Below, piece by piece: positions 1 to 9,045 of a stretch of 64,000 bases of DNA. The translations under genes were made by a program, and so were the position numbers. The DNA lies in assembly GCF_000192435.1 (NCBI RefSeq), contig NZ_AEUD01000003.1, forward strand, positions 1-64,000, read 5' to 3'. Every line of letters begins with the position of its first letter. Position 1 is the first letter of the stretch. This DNA is from Gordonia neofelifaecis NRRL B-59395 (lineage in GTDB: Bacteria > Actinomycetota > Actinomycetes > Mycobacteriales > Mycobacteriaceae). The notes beneath the pieces are model-generated. The model ran no database searches. It had not been told where the DNA came from and saw only the letters and a list, made by a program, of their open reading frames with translations.

Positions 1-44
1 GCACGGCTTTGCAGGCCGTTGCCTCACCACTCGGCCACGCCACC
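1..44 (-). tRNA. tRNA-Cys (GCA), 3' part cut off by window edge
   Basis: Read on the minus strand from 44, the sequence begins GGTGGCGTGGCCGAG, a typical acceptor/D-arm start. It continues into an anticodon stem-loop CCTGCAAAG, whose anticodon GCA decodes Cys. The variable loop, T-arm and 3' acceptor strand lie beyond position 1. It sits 13 bases downstream of the tRNA-Gly gene on the same strand, so the two are probably cotranscribed. A Gly-Cys-Val order is common in actinobacteria, so a Val tRNA may follow outside the window. Confidence 0.9.
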
Positions 45-57
45 AAGTGAAACTCAG

Positions 58-130
58 AGCGGATGACGGGATTCGAACCCGCGACCCTCACCTTGGCAAG
101 GTGATGCGCTACCAGCTGCGCTACATCCGC
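58..130 (-). tRNA. tRNA-Gly (GCC)
   Basis: This is a 73-base cloverleaf on the minus strand. The 7-bp acceptor GCGGATG/CATCCGC closes it, the D-arm has GCGC pairing with loop AGCTGGTA, and the anticodon loop CTTGCCAAG carries anticodon GCC (Gly). The T-arm has the canonical GGTTCGAATCC loop and the discriminator base is T. No CCA is encoded. It is the promoter-proximal gene of a leftward tRNA operon that continues into tRNA-Cys. Confidence 0.95.
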
Positions 131-174
131 ATACCGGCGAGCTGCCTTGTGGGCGTTGCTCACCAGCGAGAAGA

Positions 175-204
175 ACATTAGCCGGATGAGTGTGGAGATG
201 ACAA
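175..204 (-). promoter_or_regulatory. Promoter of the tRNA-Gly/Cys operon
   Basis: On the minus strand, TTGTCA (204-199) and TAATGT (180-175) are separated by 18 bases and resemble SigA-type -35 and -10 boxes. The predicted start near 168 lies about 40 bases upstream of the tRNA-Gly 5' end, leaving a short leader for RNase P trimming. The assignment rests on sequence resemblance only. Confidence 0.6.
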
Positions 205-343
205 ATCGGCAGGTCATCGAGTTACAAGCATGTGATTCCGCTGGTAGGGCGGTGATCGCCGGCCCACGGGTGCAGTGAACGACTGGGTGGAAGGGCTGCG
301 AATCGGGCGGGGAACCGCCGGATCGAACAGTCAGGCAGGGGAT

Positions 344-373
344 TTGGTGCGACCGCCGATCGGTGTGTAATCT
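344..373 (+). promoter_or_regulatory. Candidate promoter for the tRNA-like RNA
   Basis: TTGGTG (344-349) and TAATCT (368-373) are 18 bases apart on the plus strand, upstream of the structured RNA at 415. A second possible -10, CATAAC (402-407), would put the transcription start almost exactly on the first base of the RNA. The rest of 131-414 holds only this divergent promoter region. I see no gene in it. Confidence 0.4.
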
Positions 374-414
374 GTTTTCTCGTGCGACTGACGCAGTCGT
401 TCATAACTGCATAC

Positions 415-515
415 GGTCCCGTGGCTCAGTGGAAGAGCGTGTCGGCGCGAGTCGTCCGCGGCGGAGGCGGCGCGAGCCGCGCGCGCATCGACCGCCGCAC
501 ACCGCGCCGGGACCA
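415..515 (+). ncRNA. tRNA-like structured RNA, not a canonical tRNA
   Basis: The ends look like a tRNA. A perfect 7-bp acceptor stem GGTCCCG (415-421) pairs with CGGGACC (508-514), position 515 is an A discriminator, and a 4-bp D-stem GCTC/GAGC (424-427/435-438) encloses the loop AGTGGAA with the usual GG. The middle does not: no 5-bp anticodon stem with a 7-base loop and no TTCGA-type T-loop can be drawn. Instead bases 439-447 pair with 493-502 (one bulged C), 451-454 pair with 489-492, and an inner hairpin GCGGC-GCGA-GCCGC (467-480) has a GNRA tetraloop. No CCA is encoded. A strong hairpin terminator follows within 6 bases. It could be a degenerate Val-type tRNA, a tRNA mimic or a regulatory RNA. 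No function is claimed. Confidence 0.5.
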
Positions 516-520
516 CAACA

Positions 521-558
521 AGAATCCGGCGCCTGCATCTGCAGGCGCCGGATTCTTT
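521..558. terminator. Strong bidirectional hairpin terminator
   Basis: A perfect 16-bp stem (522-537 with 540-555), extended by one A-T pair, has a 2-base TC loop and is followed by TTT on the plus strand. It ends the tRNA-like RNA and lies 25 bases beyond the 3' end of the convergent esterase gene, so it probably serves both. Confidence 0.85.
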
Positions 559-582
559 CGTTCTACTCAGTGAGCCGGCGGC

Positions 583-1545
583 TCACGCTCCGATGCCGCG
601 CGCGATCTGCGGCCACGACTTGTGGAGCTGATCCTGCCAGTAGCGCCACGAGTGCGTGCCGGCCGGAACGCGGTCGTACGTGGCCGGGATGTGGAGTGCG
701 GCCAGCTTGGAGGCGAGCTGATCGGTGCACTGGCGCGTCGCCGCCTCGATGACGCCGCCGACGACGACCTGATCGGCGAGCACGGCAGGCTTGGAGACGG
801 CCTGCGGGTTGTCGTACTGGCCGGGCAGGCCGGTCGCGGCGCTCAAGTAGAGCGAGACGCCGCGCAGCTTGGCGGCGTTCACCAGCGGATCGTTCTGACG
901 CCACAGCGGACCGTTGTACGGGCCCCACATGTTGCGGGCGTCCGCACCGCCGCGGGTCTCGACGACCAGGCGGATGTAGTCCTGGCCCGGCTGCGTCGAC
1001 GTGGCGGCGCAGCCGCTGTAGGCGGCGACGGTCCGGTACAGGCCCCGGTGGGCGATCGCCAGGTTCAGCACCGACGTCGCCGACGACGAGATGCCCGCGA
1101 TCGCGTTGCGGCCGTTGGTCGAGTACTTGCCGTTGATCGCTGCGGGCAGTTCCTTGCCGAGGAACGTCGACCACTTGTTGACGCCCAGCTTCTCGTCCCG
1201 CTTGATCCAGTCCGCGTAGTAGCTGAATGCGCCCTGGTTGGGGATGACGACGTAGGCGTTCTTATTGGCGAAGAACTTCACCACGTCGGTCTTGCCCTGC
1301 CAGTTGGCGTTGTCCTCGCCGCCGCCCGCCCCGTTCAGGAGATAGAAGACGCCCGCGGGCTTAGCGCGGTTCTTGGGGAGGAGGACGGTCACCGGGATGT
1401 CGCGGTTCATGGACGCCGAATGCACGACGATCTCGGCGGTGGTGCCGGGAGCGGCGTTCGCCGGCGCGAGCGGGGCGACCGCCGTGCCGACGGCCAACGC
1501 CGCCACCGCGGCGACCAGGGCTTTGAGGGAGGGAGTTCGAATCAC
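583..1545 (-). CDS. Secreted antigen-85-like mycolyltransferase/esterase
   Basis: The 320-residue protein is an alpha/beta-hydrolase of the esterase/antigen 85 family, exported to the cell envelope. There this family moves mycolic acids between trehalose mycolates and arabinogalactan. Residues 1-31 form a Sec signal peptide (basic start, alanine/leucine-rich core, cleavage near ANA). The nucleophile elbow is GISSS with Ser153, matching GLSMA in Ag85, and the catalytic His lies in GTHSW (His298), followed by the WRYW segment typical of Ag85. The start is a GTG codon. It is a single gene downstream of an ABC exporter on the same strand. Family membership is well supported. Whether it is a mycolyltransferase or a simple esterase cannot be told from the sequence. 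Confidence 0.85.
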   Translation of the reverse strand: MIRTPSLKALVAAVAALAVGTAVAPLAPANAAPGTTAEIVVHSASMNRDIPVTVLLPKNRAKPAGVFYLLNGAGGGEDNANWQGKTDVVKFFANKNAYVVIPNQGAFSYYADWIKRDEKLGVNKWSTFLGKELPAAINGKYSTNGRNAIAGISSSATSVLNLAIAHRGLYRTVAAYSGCAATSTQPGQDYIRLVVETRGGADARNMWGPYNGPLWRQNDPLVNAAKLRGVSLYLSAATGLPGQYDNPQAVSKPAVLADQVVVGGVIEAATRQCTDQLASKLAALHIPATYDRVPAGTHSWRYWQDQLHKSWPQIARGIGA

Positions 1546-1701
1546 GATGTGAGGGGTTCCTGTCCTGTGTCAGGCGCACGCCCGAAACGATCGGCTCACC
1601 GGAAGCGGCCGTATGGGGGACTACAGGCCTCCCGCCTCCAGCGAATCGGAATCGAAGCGAAACGAGATGAGCCGTCGATGTCGGGATTGCGCTATGTGGC
1701 T

Positions 1702-1716
1702 TGCAACATAGTTGCA
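1702..1716. promoter_or_regulatory. Perfect 6-3-6 palindrome upstream of the mycolyltransferase gene
   Basis: TGCAAC-ATA-GTTGCA is a perfect dyad in the 205-base gap (1546-1750) between the ABC exporter and the mycolyltransferase gene. Its size and AT-rich centre resemble an operator for a dimeric repressor such as a TetR-type protein. It lies about 155 bases from the esterase start, so it could control that gene. I see nothing else in the gap. Confidence 0.3.
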
Positions 1717-1750
1717 CATCCAAACGTGTCAGATCATGGCATGTGTGGAT

Positions 1751-3610
1751 TCAGGCCGGATCGGCCGCGCCGTGCGGACTGCCGTACAGCCGCGCGAACT
1801 CGCCTCCGGCAGCGAGCAGTTCCCGTGCGGTGCCCTGTTCGATGATCCGGCCGTCGGCGAGGACTGCGATGCTGTCGGCCGTCGCCAGCGTCGAGTAGCG
1901 ATGCGTCACGATCAGCGTGGTGGTCCGGTTCCGCAACGCCTCCAGACCGCGGCCGATCACGAGCTCGGTGCGCGGGTCGGCGGCACTCGTCGCCTCGTCG
2001 AGGATCAGGATGTGCGGATCGGCCGCCAGGGCCCGCGCGACGGTGATCAACTGCTTCTCGCCGTCGCTGAGGAGTCCGGTGTCGCCCGAGACCTCGGTGT
2101 CGCGACCACTGGGCAGACCGCTCAGCAGGGACTCGATCATGTCGTCGTCGACTGGCCTGCCGTGCTGGACGCCGTAGTCGATGTTCTCGCCGGCGGTCCC
2201 GGTGAACAGCCACGGGTCCTGGGCGACGACCGCCATCTGCGACCGGACCTGCGACCGGCTCATGTCGGCGATGTCCTCGCCGTCGATCAGGATCCGACCG
2301 CCGGTCGGATCGACGAATCGCTGCAATAGTCCGGTGAGTGTCGTCTTGCCGGAGCCGGTGGCGCCGACCAGCGCGGTGGTGCGGCCGGCGGGCAGCTCCA
2401 GGTCGACGCCGTGCAGGACCGGGGCGCCGTCGTCGTACGCGAAGCGGACCCCACGGAACGACACGGTCGGCGGCAGACGATGACGGGCATGCTCGTCGAC
2501 CGGGGCGTCGTCGACGGCGGGCGCACTCTCCTCGGTGCTCGCCAGGAACTGCCGGACCCGGCCGAAGGAGATGAATCCGGACTGCAGTTTCGGCATGGTG
2601 CTCGTCAGCTCGGACATCGGCGCCGCGAGCTGCTGGGTGTACATCACCACGGCCTGCAGCGTGCCGAGCGTGACGGCACCGTCGAGCATCTTCAGCGCGC
2701 CGAGCACCGCGATCACCACGAAGACGATCGCATTGCAGAAGGTCAGCACCGGCGTGATGGAGCCGCTCCACGCCTGTCCGCTCCGTGTGGCCTTCTCGAG
2801 TCGCCGGTTGAGTTCGTCGAATTGACGCGTCGTCTGACGGTGGCCGTCGTAGGCGGCGATCATGTCGTGTGCCCCGTAGACGTCTTCCACGTGTGCGGTG
2901 ATCGACGCGGTGGTCCGCCACTGGCGTTCCATGTGCGGTTTGGCATAGCGCAGCACGACCACTGCCACCCCGGCGGTCACGGGGATCGTCGCGAAAGCGA
3001 TCAGCGCGAAGAAGGGGGAGAGCAGCAACAGGGCGACCGCCACCGCGATCACGGTGAGGAACAGCACCGGCAACTGCACGAAGAGCGGCCCGATCACCGT
3101 CGCGAGATTGTCCACGTCGACGGTCATCGCGTTCAGGACCTCGCCGCGCCGACGGCCCTCCAGCCGGGTCAGCGGGAGTCGATGGATCTTGCGCTCGACG
3201 CGTTCGCGGATTCCGCGGATGGCGCGCTGCACCGCGGTGTTGACCAGCAGTCCGCTGCTGATCCGGCTGACCGCCACGACGACGATTGCCACGACCGCGA
3301 CGGCGGGCGCGGGCCCCAGCTGGGACCAGTCGATACCGGTCCCCGGCACCGCGCCGGACGTCTGAGCGATGTTGGCGAGATCCTCCTGTCCGGTCGCCCG
3401 CAACTGTTCGACGGCCTGCTCGTGCGTGATCCCGGCGGGCAGCTTGGCGCTGACCACCCCCGCGAAGATCACATCGGTGATCCGCGCGAGGAAGTACGGC
3501 ACCGACACCGTGGCGAGCGCTGCGACGACGGCGAGCAGCAGGGCGAACACGAGACGGCGGTCGGCACCGAGGAACCGGCGGAACTCGCGTATGCCGCGAA
3601 GGAGCTTCAC
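1751..3610 (-). CDS. ABC exporter subunit, catalytically intact half (TMD-NBD)
   Basis: This is a 619-residue half-transporter: a transmembrane domain of about six helices (residues 20-330) followed by a nucleotide-binding domain (about 380-610). Walker A is GATGSGKT (416-423). Walker B ends LILDE with the catalytic Glu539, and the switch His570 (VTHR) is present. The ABC signature, however, is LSDGE (514-518) in place of LSGGQ. With its upstream partner it would form a heterodimeric inner-membrane exporter with one working ATP site. The GTG start (3610-3608) overlaps the partner's TGA stop by four bases, which implies translational coupling. The substrate is unknown. Multidrug or lipid export is typical of the family. 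Confidence 0.85.
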   Translation of the reverse strand: MKLLRGIREFRRFLGADRRLVFALLLAVVAALATVSVPYFLARITDVIFAGVVSAKLPAGITHEQAVEQLRATGQEDLANIAQTSGAVPGTGIDWSQLGPAPAVAVVAIVVVAVSRISSGLLVNTAVQRAIRGIRERVERKIHRLPLTRLEGRRRGEVLNAMTVDVDNLATVIGPLFVQLPVLFLTVIAVAVALLLLSPFFALIAFATIPVTAGVAVVVLRYAKPHMERQWRTTASITAHVEDVYGAHDMIAAYDGHRQTTRQFDELNRRLEKATRSGQAWSGSITPVLTFCNAIVFVVIAVLGALKMLDGAVTLGTLQAVVMYTQQLAAPMSELTSTMPKLQSGFISFGRVRQFLASTEESAPAVDDAPVDEHARHRLPPTVSFRGVRFAYDDGAPVLHGVDLELPAGRTTALVGATGSGKTTLTGLLQRFVDPTGGRILIDGEDIADMSRSQVRSQMAVVAQDPWLFTGTAGENIDYGVQHGRPVDDDMIESLLSGLPSGRDTEVSGDTGLLSDGEKQLITVARALAADPHILILDEATSAADPRTELVIGRGLEALRNRTTTLIVTHRYSTLATADSIAVLADGRIIEQGTARELLAAGGEFARLYGSPHGAADPA

Positions 3611-5367
3611 TGGGACACCACCGGACTCTGGGCGTCGGCGAACTCCCGGTAGACGGCGCATCGGGGGAGGAGCTCGGCGTGCGTGCCGTGGTCGACGATG
3701 CGCCCGCCGTCGAGCACCGCGATGAGGTCGGCGGACCGGACGTTCTCGACCTGTTGATCGGCTACCAGGATCGTCGTCTCCGGCAGCGCCGCACGCAGGC
3801 CACGCATCACCGCGTCCGCGGTACTGCGATCCATCGCCGAGAACGCGGAGTCCAGGCAGAGGATGCGGGGTCGGCGCACCAGGGCTCGCGCGATCGCGAG
3901 ACGTTGGCGCTGACCGCCCGAGAAGTTGGCGCCGCCTTGGGCGACCTCGGCGTCGAGCCCGCCCCGGTCGGCGATGGTGGACGCCAGTTGCGCGGTCTCG
4001 AGCGCCCGCCAGATCTCGTCGTCGGAGCGCGGCTCGTCGCCGGTGTCGCGGAGCCGGAGATTGGAGTCGACCGTGCCCGCGACGAGCGACTGCCCCTGTC
4101 CGACGAAGGCGACTGCGGCGCGCAGGTCGCGTAATCGCCACCGGTTCAGCCGCAGCCCGCCGGCCTGCACGCTGCCGGAAGTCGGGTCGAGCAGGCGGGG
4201 CGTCAGCGCCAGCAGCGACGACTTTCCGCTGGACGTGCCGCCGATCACTGCCGTGACGGTCCCCGGCCGGCAGGTCAGGGAGGCCGAATCGACGGCGGGG
4301 TGGGTCGCGCCCGGATATTCGACGGTGGCGGAACTGAAGACCAGGGGCAGTGGGCCGACCACCGCGCCGTCGCCGTCGTCGGTCAGCCCGGTCGGTCGAT
4401 CGAGGACGTCCGCGAGTCGCTGCGCGCTTGCCCGCGCACGCGGGAGCATCGCCGCCAACGCGATGAAGACGGTGATGCCCGCGACGATCTGCATCAGGTA
4501 GCCGGTGAACGCGGTGAGCCCGCCGATCGTCAGCCGGCCGTTCTCGATCAGATGTGCGCCGAACAGGCTGGTGGCGACGCTCGCGAGATTCGCGATCAGG
4601 AGCACCCCGGGCAGCAGCATGAGTTGAATGCCGCCGACTCGGCGGACCAGCGAGGTGAGGTCGCGATTGGCCACGGCGAAGCGTTCACTGGCGGAACGCT
4701 CGCGGCGGAAGGCCCGGATGATCCGGGTTCCACCGAGCTGCTCGCGGAGCACCCGGTTGACGCTGTCGACCGAACTCTGCACCTGCGACGCGAGCGGCGT
4801 CACCAATACGACGAACAGGCCCACGCCGATCGTGAGGACCACTGCGGCCACGACGATGACCGGGGCCAGTCGCACCGATTCGCGGAGGGAGAGCACGATC
4901 GCGCCGATCGTCACCAGCGGGGCGCCGACGGCGACGCTCGTCGTGATGAACACCGCCTGTCCGACCACCGCGCTGTCCAGCGAGGTTCGCGTCAGCAGGG
5001 TGGGCGTGCCGAGGTCGTGATACGCCCCGGTCGAGAACTCGGCCGTTCGCTGGTAGACGGCCTTCCGCAGGTGCGCGGCCGTGCCCGCCGACAGGGCCGC
5101 GCCGAGTGCGATCGCCGCCACCGACGCGAGCAGACCGCCGACGGCCACGGCCAGCATGATCGCGCCCATCCGCTCGATGTAGGGGACGTCGCCCGCGATC
5201 ACGCCGTTGTCGATGATGAGCGCGTTGAACGTCGGCTGCGCCAGGCTGGCCGCCATGGCCAGGATCTGGGCGACGACGACGCCCGCGACGACCGGTACCC
5301 GCGTGCGCATCGACGATGCGGCGAGCCGAACGAGAGCCGCGCCCGGTGTCGCTCGCCCATGCCTCAC
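3607..5367 (-). CDS. ABC exporter subunit, degenerate half (TMD-NBD)
   Basis: This 586-residue half-transporter pairs with the overlapping downstream gene. Transmembrane helices occupy roughly residues 20-310 and the nucleotide-binding domain the C-terminal 230. Walker A GGTSSGKS (376-383) and a good signature FSGGQ (482-486) are present. Walker B reads LCLDS, so Ser507 replaces the catalytic Glu, and Asp537 (VADQ) replaces the switch His. Its own site should therefore be inactive, while its signature completes the partner's active site. The start is the GTG at 5367, preceded by AAGGGAG at a good distance. The open frame upstream (to 5520) lacks family similarity. Confidence 0.85.
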   Translation of the reverse strand: MRHGRATPGAALVRLAASSMRTRVPVVAGVVVAQILAMAASLAQPTFNALIIDNGVIAGDVPYIERMGAIMLAVAVGGLLASVAAIALGAALSAGTAAHLRKAVYQRTAEFSTGAYHDLGTPTLLTRTSLDSAVVGQAVFITTSVAVGAPLVTIGAIVLSLRESVRLAPVIVVAAVVLTIGVGLFVVLVTPLASQVQSSVDSVNRVLREQLGGTRIIRAFRRERSASERFAVANRDLTSLVRRVGGIQLMLLPGVLLIANLASVATSLFGAHLIENGRLTIGGLTAFTGYLMQIVAGITVFIALAAMLPRARASAQRLADVLDRPTGLTDDGDGAVVGPLPLVFSSATVEYPGATHPAVDSASLTCRPGTVTAVIGGTSSGKSSLLALTPRLLDPTSGSVQAGGLRLNRWRLRDLRAAVAFVGQGQSLVAGTVDSNLRLRDTGDEPRSDDEIWRALETAQLASTIADRGGLDAEVAQGGANFSGGQRQRLAIARALVRRPRILCLDSAFSAMDRSTADAVMRGLRAALPETTILVADQQVENVRSADLIAVLDGGRIVDHGTHAELLPRCAVYREFADAQSPVVSQ

Positions 5368-5542
5368 GCCGTCGGACTCCCTTCTCGCGCAACGGTGATT
5401 GTCTCCGGGTGCCAGTATGGCGACCGGCGCCCGCACGAGGGGCCGGACGGGCCGAACTCGACGGGGAACGGCACGGGAGAAGACAAAACGCACTGTCCCG
5501 ACACTCGCGCGCTCCGTCACAGACGTGCAGGTCGGACCGACG

Positions 5543-5548
5543 TATCAT
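5543..5548 (+). promoter_or_regulatory. -10-like TATCAT, leaderless arrangement
   Basis: TATCAT ends six bases before the GTG start codon at 5555 and there is no Shine-Dalgarno sequence between them. This spacing places the transcription start on the start codon itself, as is common in Mycobacteriales. No convincing -35 box is visible. Confidence 0.4.
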
Positions 5549-5554
5549 CACCGA

Positions 5555-6916
5555 GTGAAAATCAGCGGGGCGCAGACGCGCTCGGTGAAAACGTCGATGG
5601 TGGTCCTGGCTGCGGTCGGGGCGGCGCTGATCGTCGCCTGGAACATCTGGGTGGCGCCCTTCGGGCATCCCGTCTACGGACTGTTCAACATGGGCATCGA
5701 CACCCGCGTGTACCGCGGCGGCGCGTCCGCGGTCTGGTACGACCTCCCGCTGTACGACCTGCCCGTCTACCAGGTGTGGCAGTTCACCTACACGCCGTTC
5801 GCCGCGATCGTCCTGGTCCCGCTGGCGTGGATTCCGCAGCACTCGGCTCAGTTCTGGTGGGACGTCGGCAATGTCGTCTGCCTGCTGGCGCTGGTCGGCG
5901 TGTCGCTGCGCTCGCTGCGATTCCGGATAGACGGGCGGTTCATCGCGTTCACGATTCTGTTCGCGATCGCGGTGGTCGGGCTGGAGCCGGTGCACACCAC
6001 GCTCTGGAACGGGCAGATCAACCTGGTGCTGGCGCTGCTGGTGATCGGCGACCAACTCCGCCGCAGCGACCGGCTTCGGGGCGTGGGCATCGGACTCGCG
6101 GCGGGTATCAAGCTGACTCCGATCTTCTTCGCCGCATACCTGGCGCTCACCAGGCAGTGGCGAGCCGCGGTCACCGCGGTCGCGACGTTCGGGGCGACGA
6201 TTCTGATCGGCTTGGCGGTCCTCGGTTCGGAGGCCTGGGGATTCTGGACCGGCAGTCTGTCGCAGACCGGCCGCATCGGCCCGCTCGACCATCCGGCGAA
6301 CCAATCGTTGAACGGCTTCTTCGCACGCCTCGTTCCGATGGGGTTGGGGCATACGCCGAGCTGGCTCTGGATTCCGACCGGGCTGGTCGTCGGCCTGCTC
6401 GGCCTGTGGGCGGCGCTGGCCGCTCATCGCGCCGGTCAGGAACTGCTGGCGCTGAGCATCACCGGAATGACCTCGTGCGCGGTCTCGCCGTTCTCCTGGG
6501 GGCACCACTGGGTGTGGGTGGTCCCGTTGCTGCTGATCGCGGTCGTGCACTGCTTCGACGCGGTCGACCGCAGGCGACCGGCGACCTGGCTGTGGTGGCT
6601 GGCGCCGGCCACGATCGTCGCGCTGACCTTCACGTGGTGGCACCGGGTCACCTTCACCGGGCCGGGTGGCCGGGAGGAGATCAAACTGACCTTCGGCGTG
6701 TTCCGATTCCTGCGGGCGCCGGTCGGGCCGTCGTGGGAACTGCCGCTGCGTCTGGCGGGGAGCGGTGCCTACGTCCTGTTGCTGCTGATCACGATCGCGG
6801 TCACTCTGTGGATGTGCGATGGGAAGCGCGCGATACGATTCAACGCGACCGCGTTGCGTGATCGTACGACGCGCAGCACGTCGCACGCAGCAGCAAGCCC
6901 CGTCGACACCGAATAG
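5555..6916 (+). CDS. GT87-family polyprenyl-phosphate-mannose mannosyltransferase
   Basis: This is a 453-residue multipass membrane protein of the GT-C fold, like the mycobacterial alpha-(1,2)-mannosyltransferases that use polyprenyl-phosphate-mannose on the outer face of the membrane (PimE and relatives). The first periplasmic loop carries GIDTRVY with Asp49, at the position of the Asp essential in that family. About ten hydrophobic segments follow. The GTG start at 5555 fits the family N-terminus and a leaderless transcript. The upstream open frame to 5399 is arginine-rich and not coding-like. It is 13 bases ahead of thrS and near pgsA, patA and pimA, which supports a role in PIM or lipomannan assembly. 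The exact product is unknown. Confidence 0.8.
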   Translation: MKISGAQTRSVKTSMVVLAAVGAALIVAWNIWVAPFGHPVYGLFNMGIDTRVYRGGASAVWYDLPLYDLPVYQVWQFTYTPFAAIVLVPLAWIPQHSAQFWWDVGNVVCLLALVGVSLRSLRFRIDGRFIAFTILFAIAVVGLEPVHTTLWNGQINLVLALLVIGDQLRRSDRLRGVGIGLAAGIKLTPIFFAAYLALTRQWRAAVTAVATFGATILIGLAVLGSEAWGFWTGSLSQTGRIGPLDHPANQSLNGFFARLVPMGLGHTPSWLWIPTGLVVGLLGLWAALAAHRAGQELLALSITGMTSCAVSPFSWGHHWVWVVPLLLIAVVHCFDAVDRRRPATWLWWLAPATIVALTFTWWHRVTFTGPGGREEIKLTFGVFRFLRAPVGPSWELPLRLAGSGAYVLLLLITIAVTLWMCDGKRAIRFNATALRDRTTRSTSHAAASPVDTE

Positions 6917-6929
6917 AGGAATCACGACC

Positions 6930-9032
6930 GTGCCCGACAACGTCGCGTCCGCTGAAAGAGTCCGCCTGCCCGAGACCGTCCGGGTTCCTGCGGGCACTAC
7001 CGCGGGCGCCGCCATGCGGGATGCGGATCTGCCGGACGGTTACGAACTCCCGAACAAGGGTCCGCAGGCCGTCGTCGTGGTGCGTGAAGCGGACGGCACG
7101 CTGCGCGACCTCTCGTGGGTACCGGATGTCGACGCGCACGTCGAGCCGGTGACCGCGGACTCGGAGGACGGCCGCAGTGTCATCCGGCATTCGTGCGCGC
7201 ACGTGCTCGCTCAGGCGGTGCAGGAGCTGAACCCGCAGGCGCACCTGGGCATCGGCCCGCCCATCACCGACGGCTTCTACTACGACTTCGAGGTGGCGGA
7301 CCCGTTCACCCCCGAGGACCTCAAGGCCCTCGAGAAGCAGATGAAGAAGATCATCAAGTCGGGTCAGCGGTTCTCGCGTCGCGTCTACGAGTCGAAGGAC
7401 GCTGCGCGCGACGAGCTCGCGAACGAGCCGTTCAAGCTCGAGCTGATCGACGACAAGGGCGCGGCCGACGACGCCGAGATCATGGAGGTCGGCGGCGCCG
7501 AACTGACCGCCTACGACAACCTCAACCCGCGGACCGGCGAGAGAGTGTGGGGCGACCTGTGCCGCGGCCCGCACGTGCCGACGACCAAATACATCGCCGC
7601 ATTCAAGCTGACCCGCAGCTCCGCGGCCTACTGGCGTGGCGACCAGTCGCTGGCCGACCTGCAGCGCGTGTACGGCACCGCCTGGGAGTCGACCGAGGCG
7701 ATGGACGCCTACCTCGACCGGCTCGCCGAGGCGGAGAAGCGCGACCACCGGCGCCTGGGCGCGGAGCTGGACCTGTTCAGCTTCCCCGACGAGCTCGGCT
7801 CGGGTCTGCCCGTGTTCCATCCGAAGGGCGGCATCATCCGCAAGGAGATGGAGGACTACTCGCGCGAGCAGCACGCGGCGGGCGGGTACGAGTTCGTCAA
7901 CACCCCGCACCTGACCAAGAGCACCCTCTTCGAGGTGTCCGGGCACCTCGACTGGTACGCCGACGGCATGTTCCCGCCGATGCACCTCGACGCGGAGTAC
8001 AACGAGGACGGCACGCTTCGCAAGCCCGGCCAGGACTACTACGTCAAGCCGATGAACTGCCCGATGCACAACCTGATCTTCGGGTCGCGTGGACGCAGCT
8101 ACCGCGAGCTGCCGTTGCGGCTGTTCGAGTTCGGCTCGGTGTACCGGTACGAGAAGTCGGGCGTGGTCCACGGACTCACGCGTGCCCGCGGCTTCACTCA
8201 GGACGACGCGCACATCTACTGCACGCAGGAGCAGGTGGTCGAGGAGTTGACCACCACCCTGAACTTCGTGCTGCAACTGCTCAAGGACTACGGGCTCGAC
8301 GACTTCTACCTCGAACTGTCGACCAAGGACCCCGCCAAGTACGTCGGCTCCGACGAGGTGTGGGACGAGGCCACCGAGACACTCCGGCAGGTCGGGGAGT
8401 CGTCCGGTCTCGAGCTCGTGCCGGACCCCGAGGGTGCGGCGTTCTACGGTCCGAAGATCTCGGTGCAGGTGAAGGACGCGCTCGGCCGCACCTGGCAGAT
8501 GTCGACGATCCAGCTCGACTTCAACCTGCCGGAGCGGTTCCAGCTCGAGTACACCGCGACAGACGGCACCAAGAAGCGTCCGGTGATGATCCACCGCGCG
8601 CTGTTCGGCTCCATCGAGCGGTTCTTCGGTGTGCTGACCGAGCACTACGCGGGTGCGTTCCCGGTGTGGCTGTCGCCGGTTCAGGTCGTCGGCATTCCGG
8701 TCGCCGAGGCCTTCGCCGACCACCTGCAGAACGTCGTCAGCCGACTCAAGGGCCGCCGCGTGCGCGCCGAGGTCGACTTCTCCGACGACCGGATGCAGAA
8801 GAAGATCCGCAACCACACCACCGCCAAGGTGCCCTTCATGCTGCTCGCCGGCGAGCGGGACGTGCAGGCCAACGCGGTCAGCTTCCGGTTCCGGGACGGG
8901 ACGCAGCTCAACGGCGTGCCCGTGGACGAGGCCATCGTCGCCATCGACGAGTGGGAGGAGTCGCGTCGCAACGACTCGCCGACCGCGGAGACGATGCAGG
9001 CCTTCCTCGACGCCGCACGCAAGCGACGATGA
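6930..9032 (+). CDS. thrS: Threonyl-tRNA synthetase
   Basis: ThrRS charges tRNA-Thr in the cytosol. The 700-residue protein has an N-terminal TGS domain (about 10-75) and the editing domain motif HSCAH (His87, His91). The class II catalytic core includes MNCPMH, which holds the zinc-binding Cys, and an anticodon-binding domain follows from about residue 590. The GTG start at 6930 has GAGGAA eight bases upstream. The longer upstream frame reads through the previous gene's end and is rejected. No T-box or other leader structure is visible in the 13-base gap after the GT87 gene. The neighbours match the M. tuberculosis Rv2614c region. Confidence 0.96.
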   Translation: MPDNVASAERVRLPETVRVPAGTTAGAAMRDADLPDGYELPNKGPQAVVVVREADGTLRDLSWVPDVDAHVEPVTADSEDGRSVIRHSCAHVLAQAVQELNPQAHLGIGPPITDGFYYDFEVADPFTPEDLKALEKQMKKIIKSGQRFSRRVYESKDAARDELANEPFKLELIDDKGAADDAEIMEVGGAELTAYDNLNPRTGERVWGDLCRGPHVPTTKYIAAFKLTRSSAAYWRGDQSLADLQRVYGTAWESTEAMDAYLDRLAEAEKRDHRRLGAELDLFSFPDELGSGLPVFHPKGGIIRKEMEDYSREQHAAGGYEFVNTPHLTKSTLFEVSGHLDWYADGMFPPMHLDAEYNEDGTLRKPGQDYYVKPMNCPMHNLIFGSRGRSYRELPLRLFEFGSVYRYEKSGVVHGLTRARGFTQDDAHIYCTQEQVVEELTTTLNFVLQLLKDYGLDDFYLELSTKDPAKYVGSDEVWDEATETLRQVGESSGLELVPDPEGAAFYGPKISVQVKDALGRTWQMSTIQLDFNLPERFQLEYTATDGTKKRPVMIHRALFGSIERFFGVLTEHYAGAFPVWLSPVQVVGIPVAEAFADHLQNVVSRLKGRRVRAEVDFSDDRMQKKIRNHTTAKVPFMLLAGERDVQANAVSFRFRDGTQLNGVPVDEAIVAIDEWEESRRNDSPTAETMQAFLDAARKRR

Positions 9033-9045
9033 GGGAGCAGCGGCG

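Noticed and set aside
415-515. Calling this a normal Val tRNA
   Set aside because: No anticodon stem-loop or T-loop can be drawn, although the acceptor and D-arm fit.
4300-6861. An 853-codon open frame on the plus strand spanning the ABC gene and the GT87 gene
   Set aside because: It crosses two well-supported genes in another frame and shows only Arg/Gln/Asp-rich shadow sequence.
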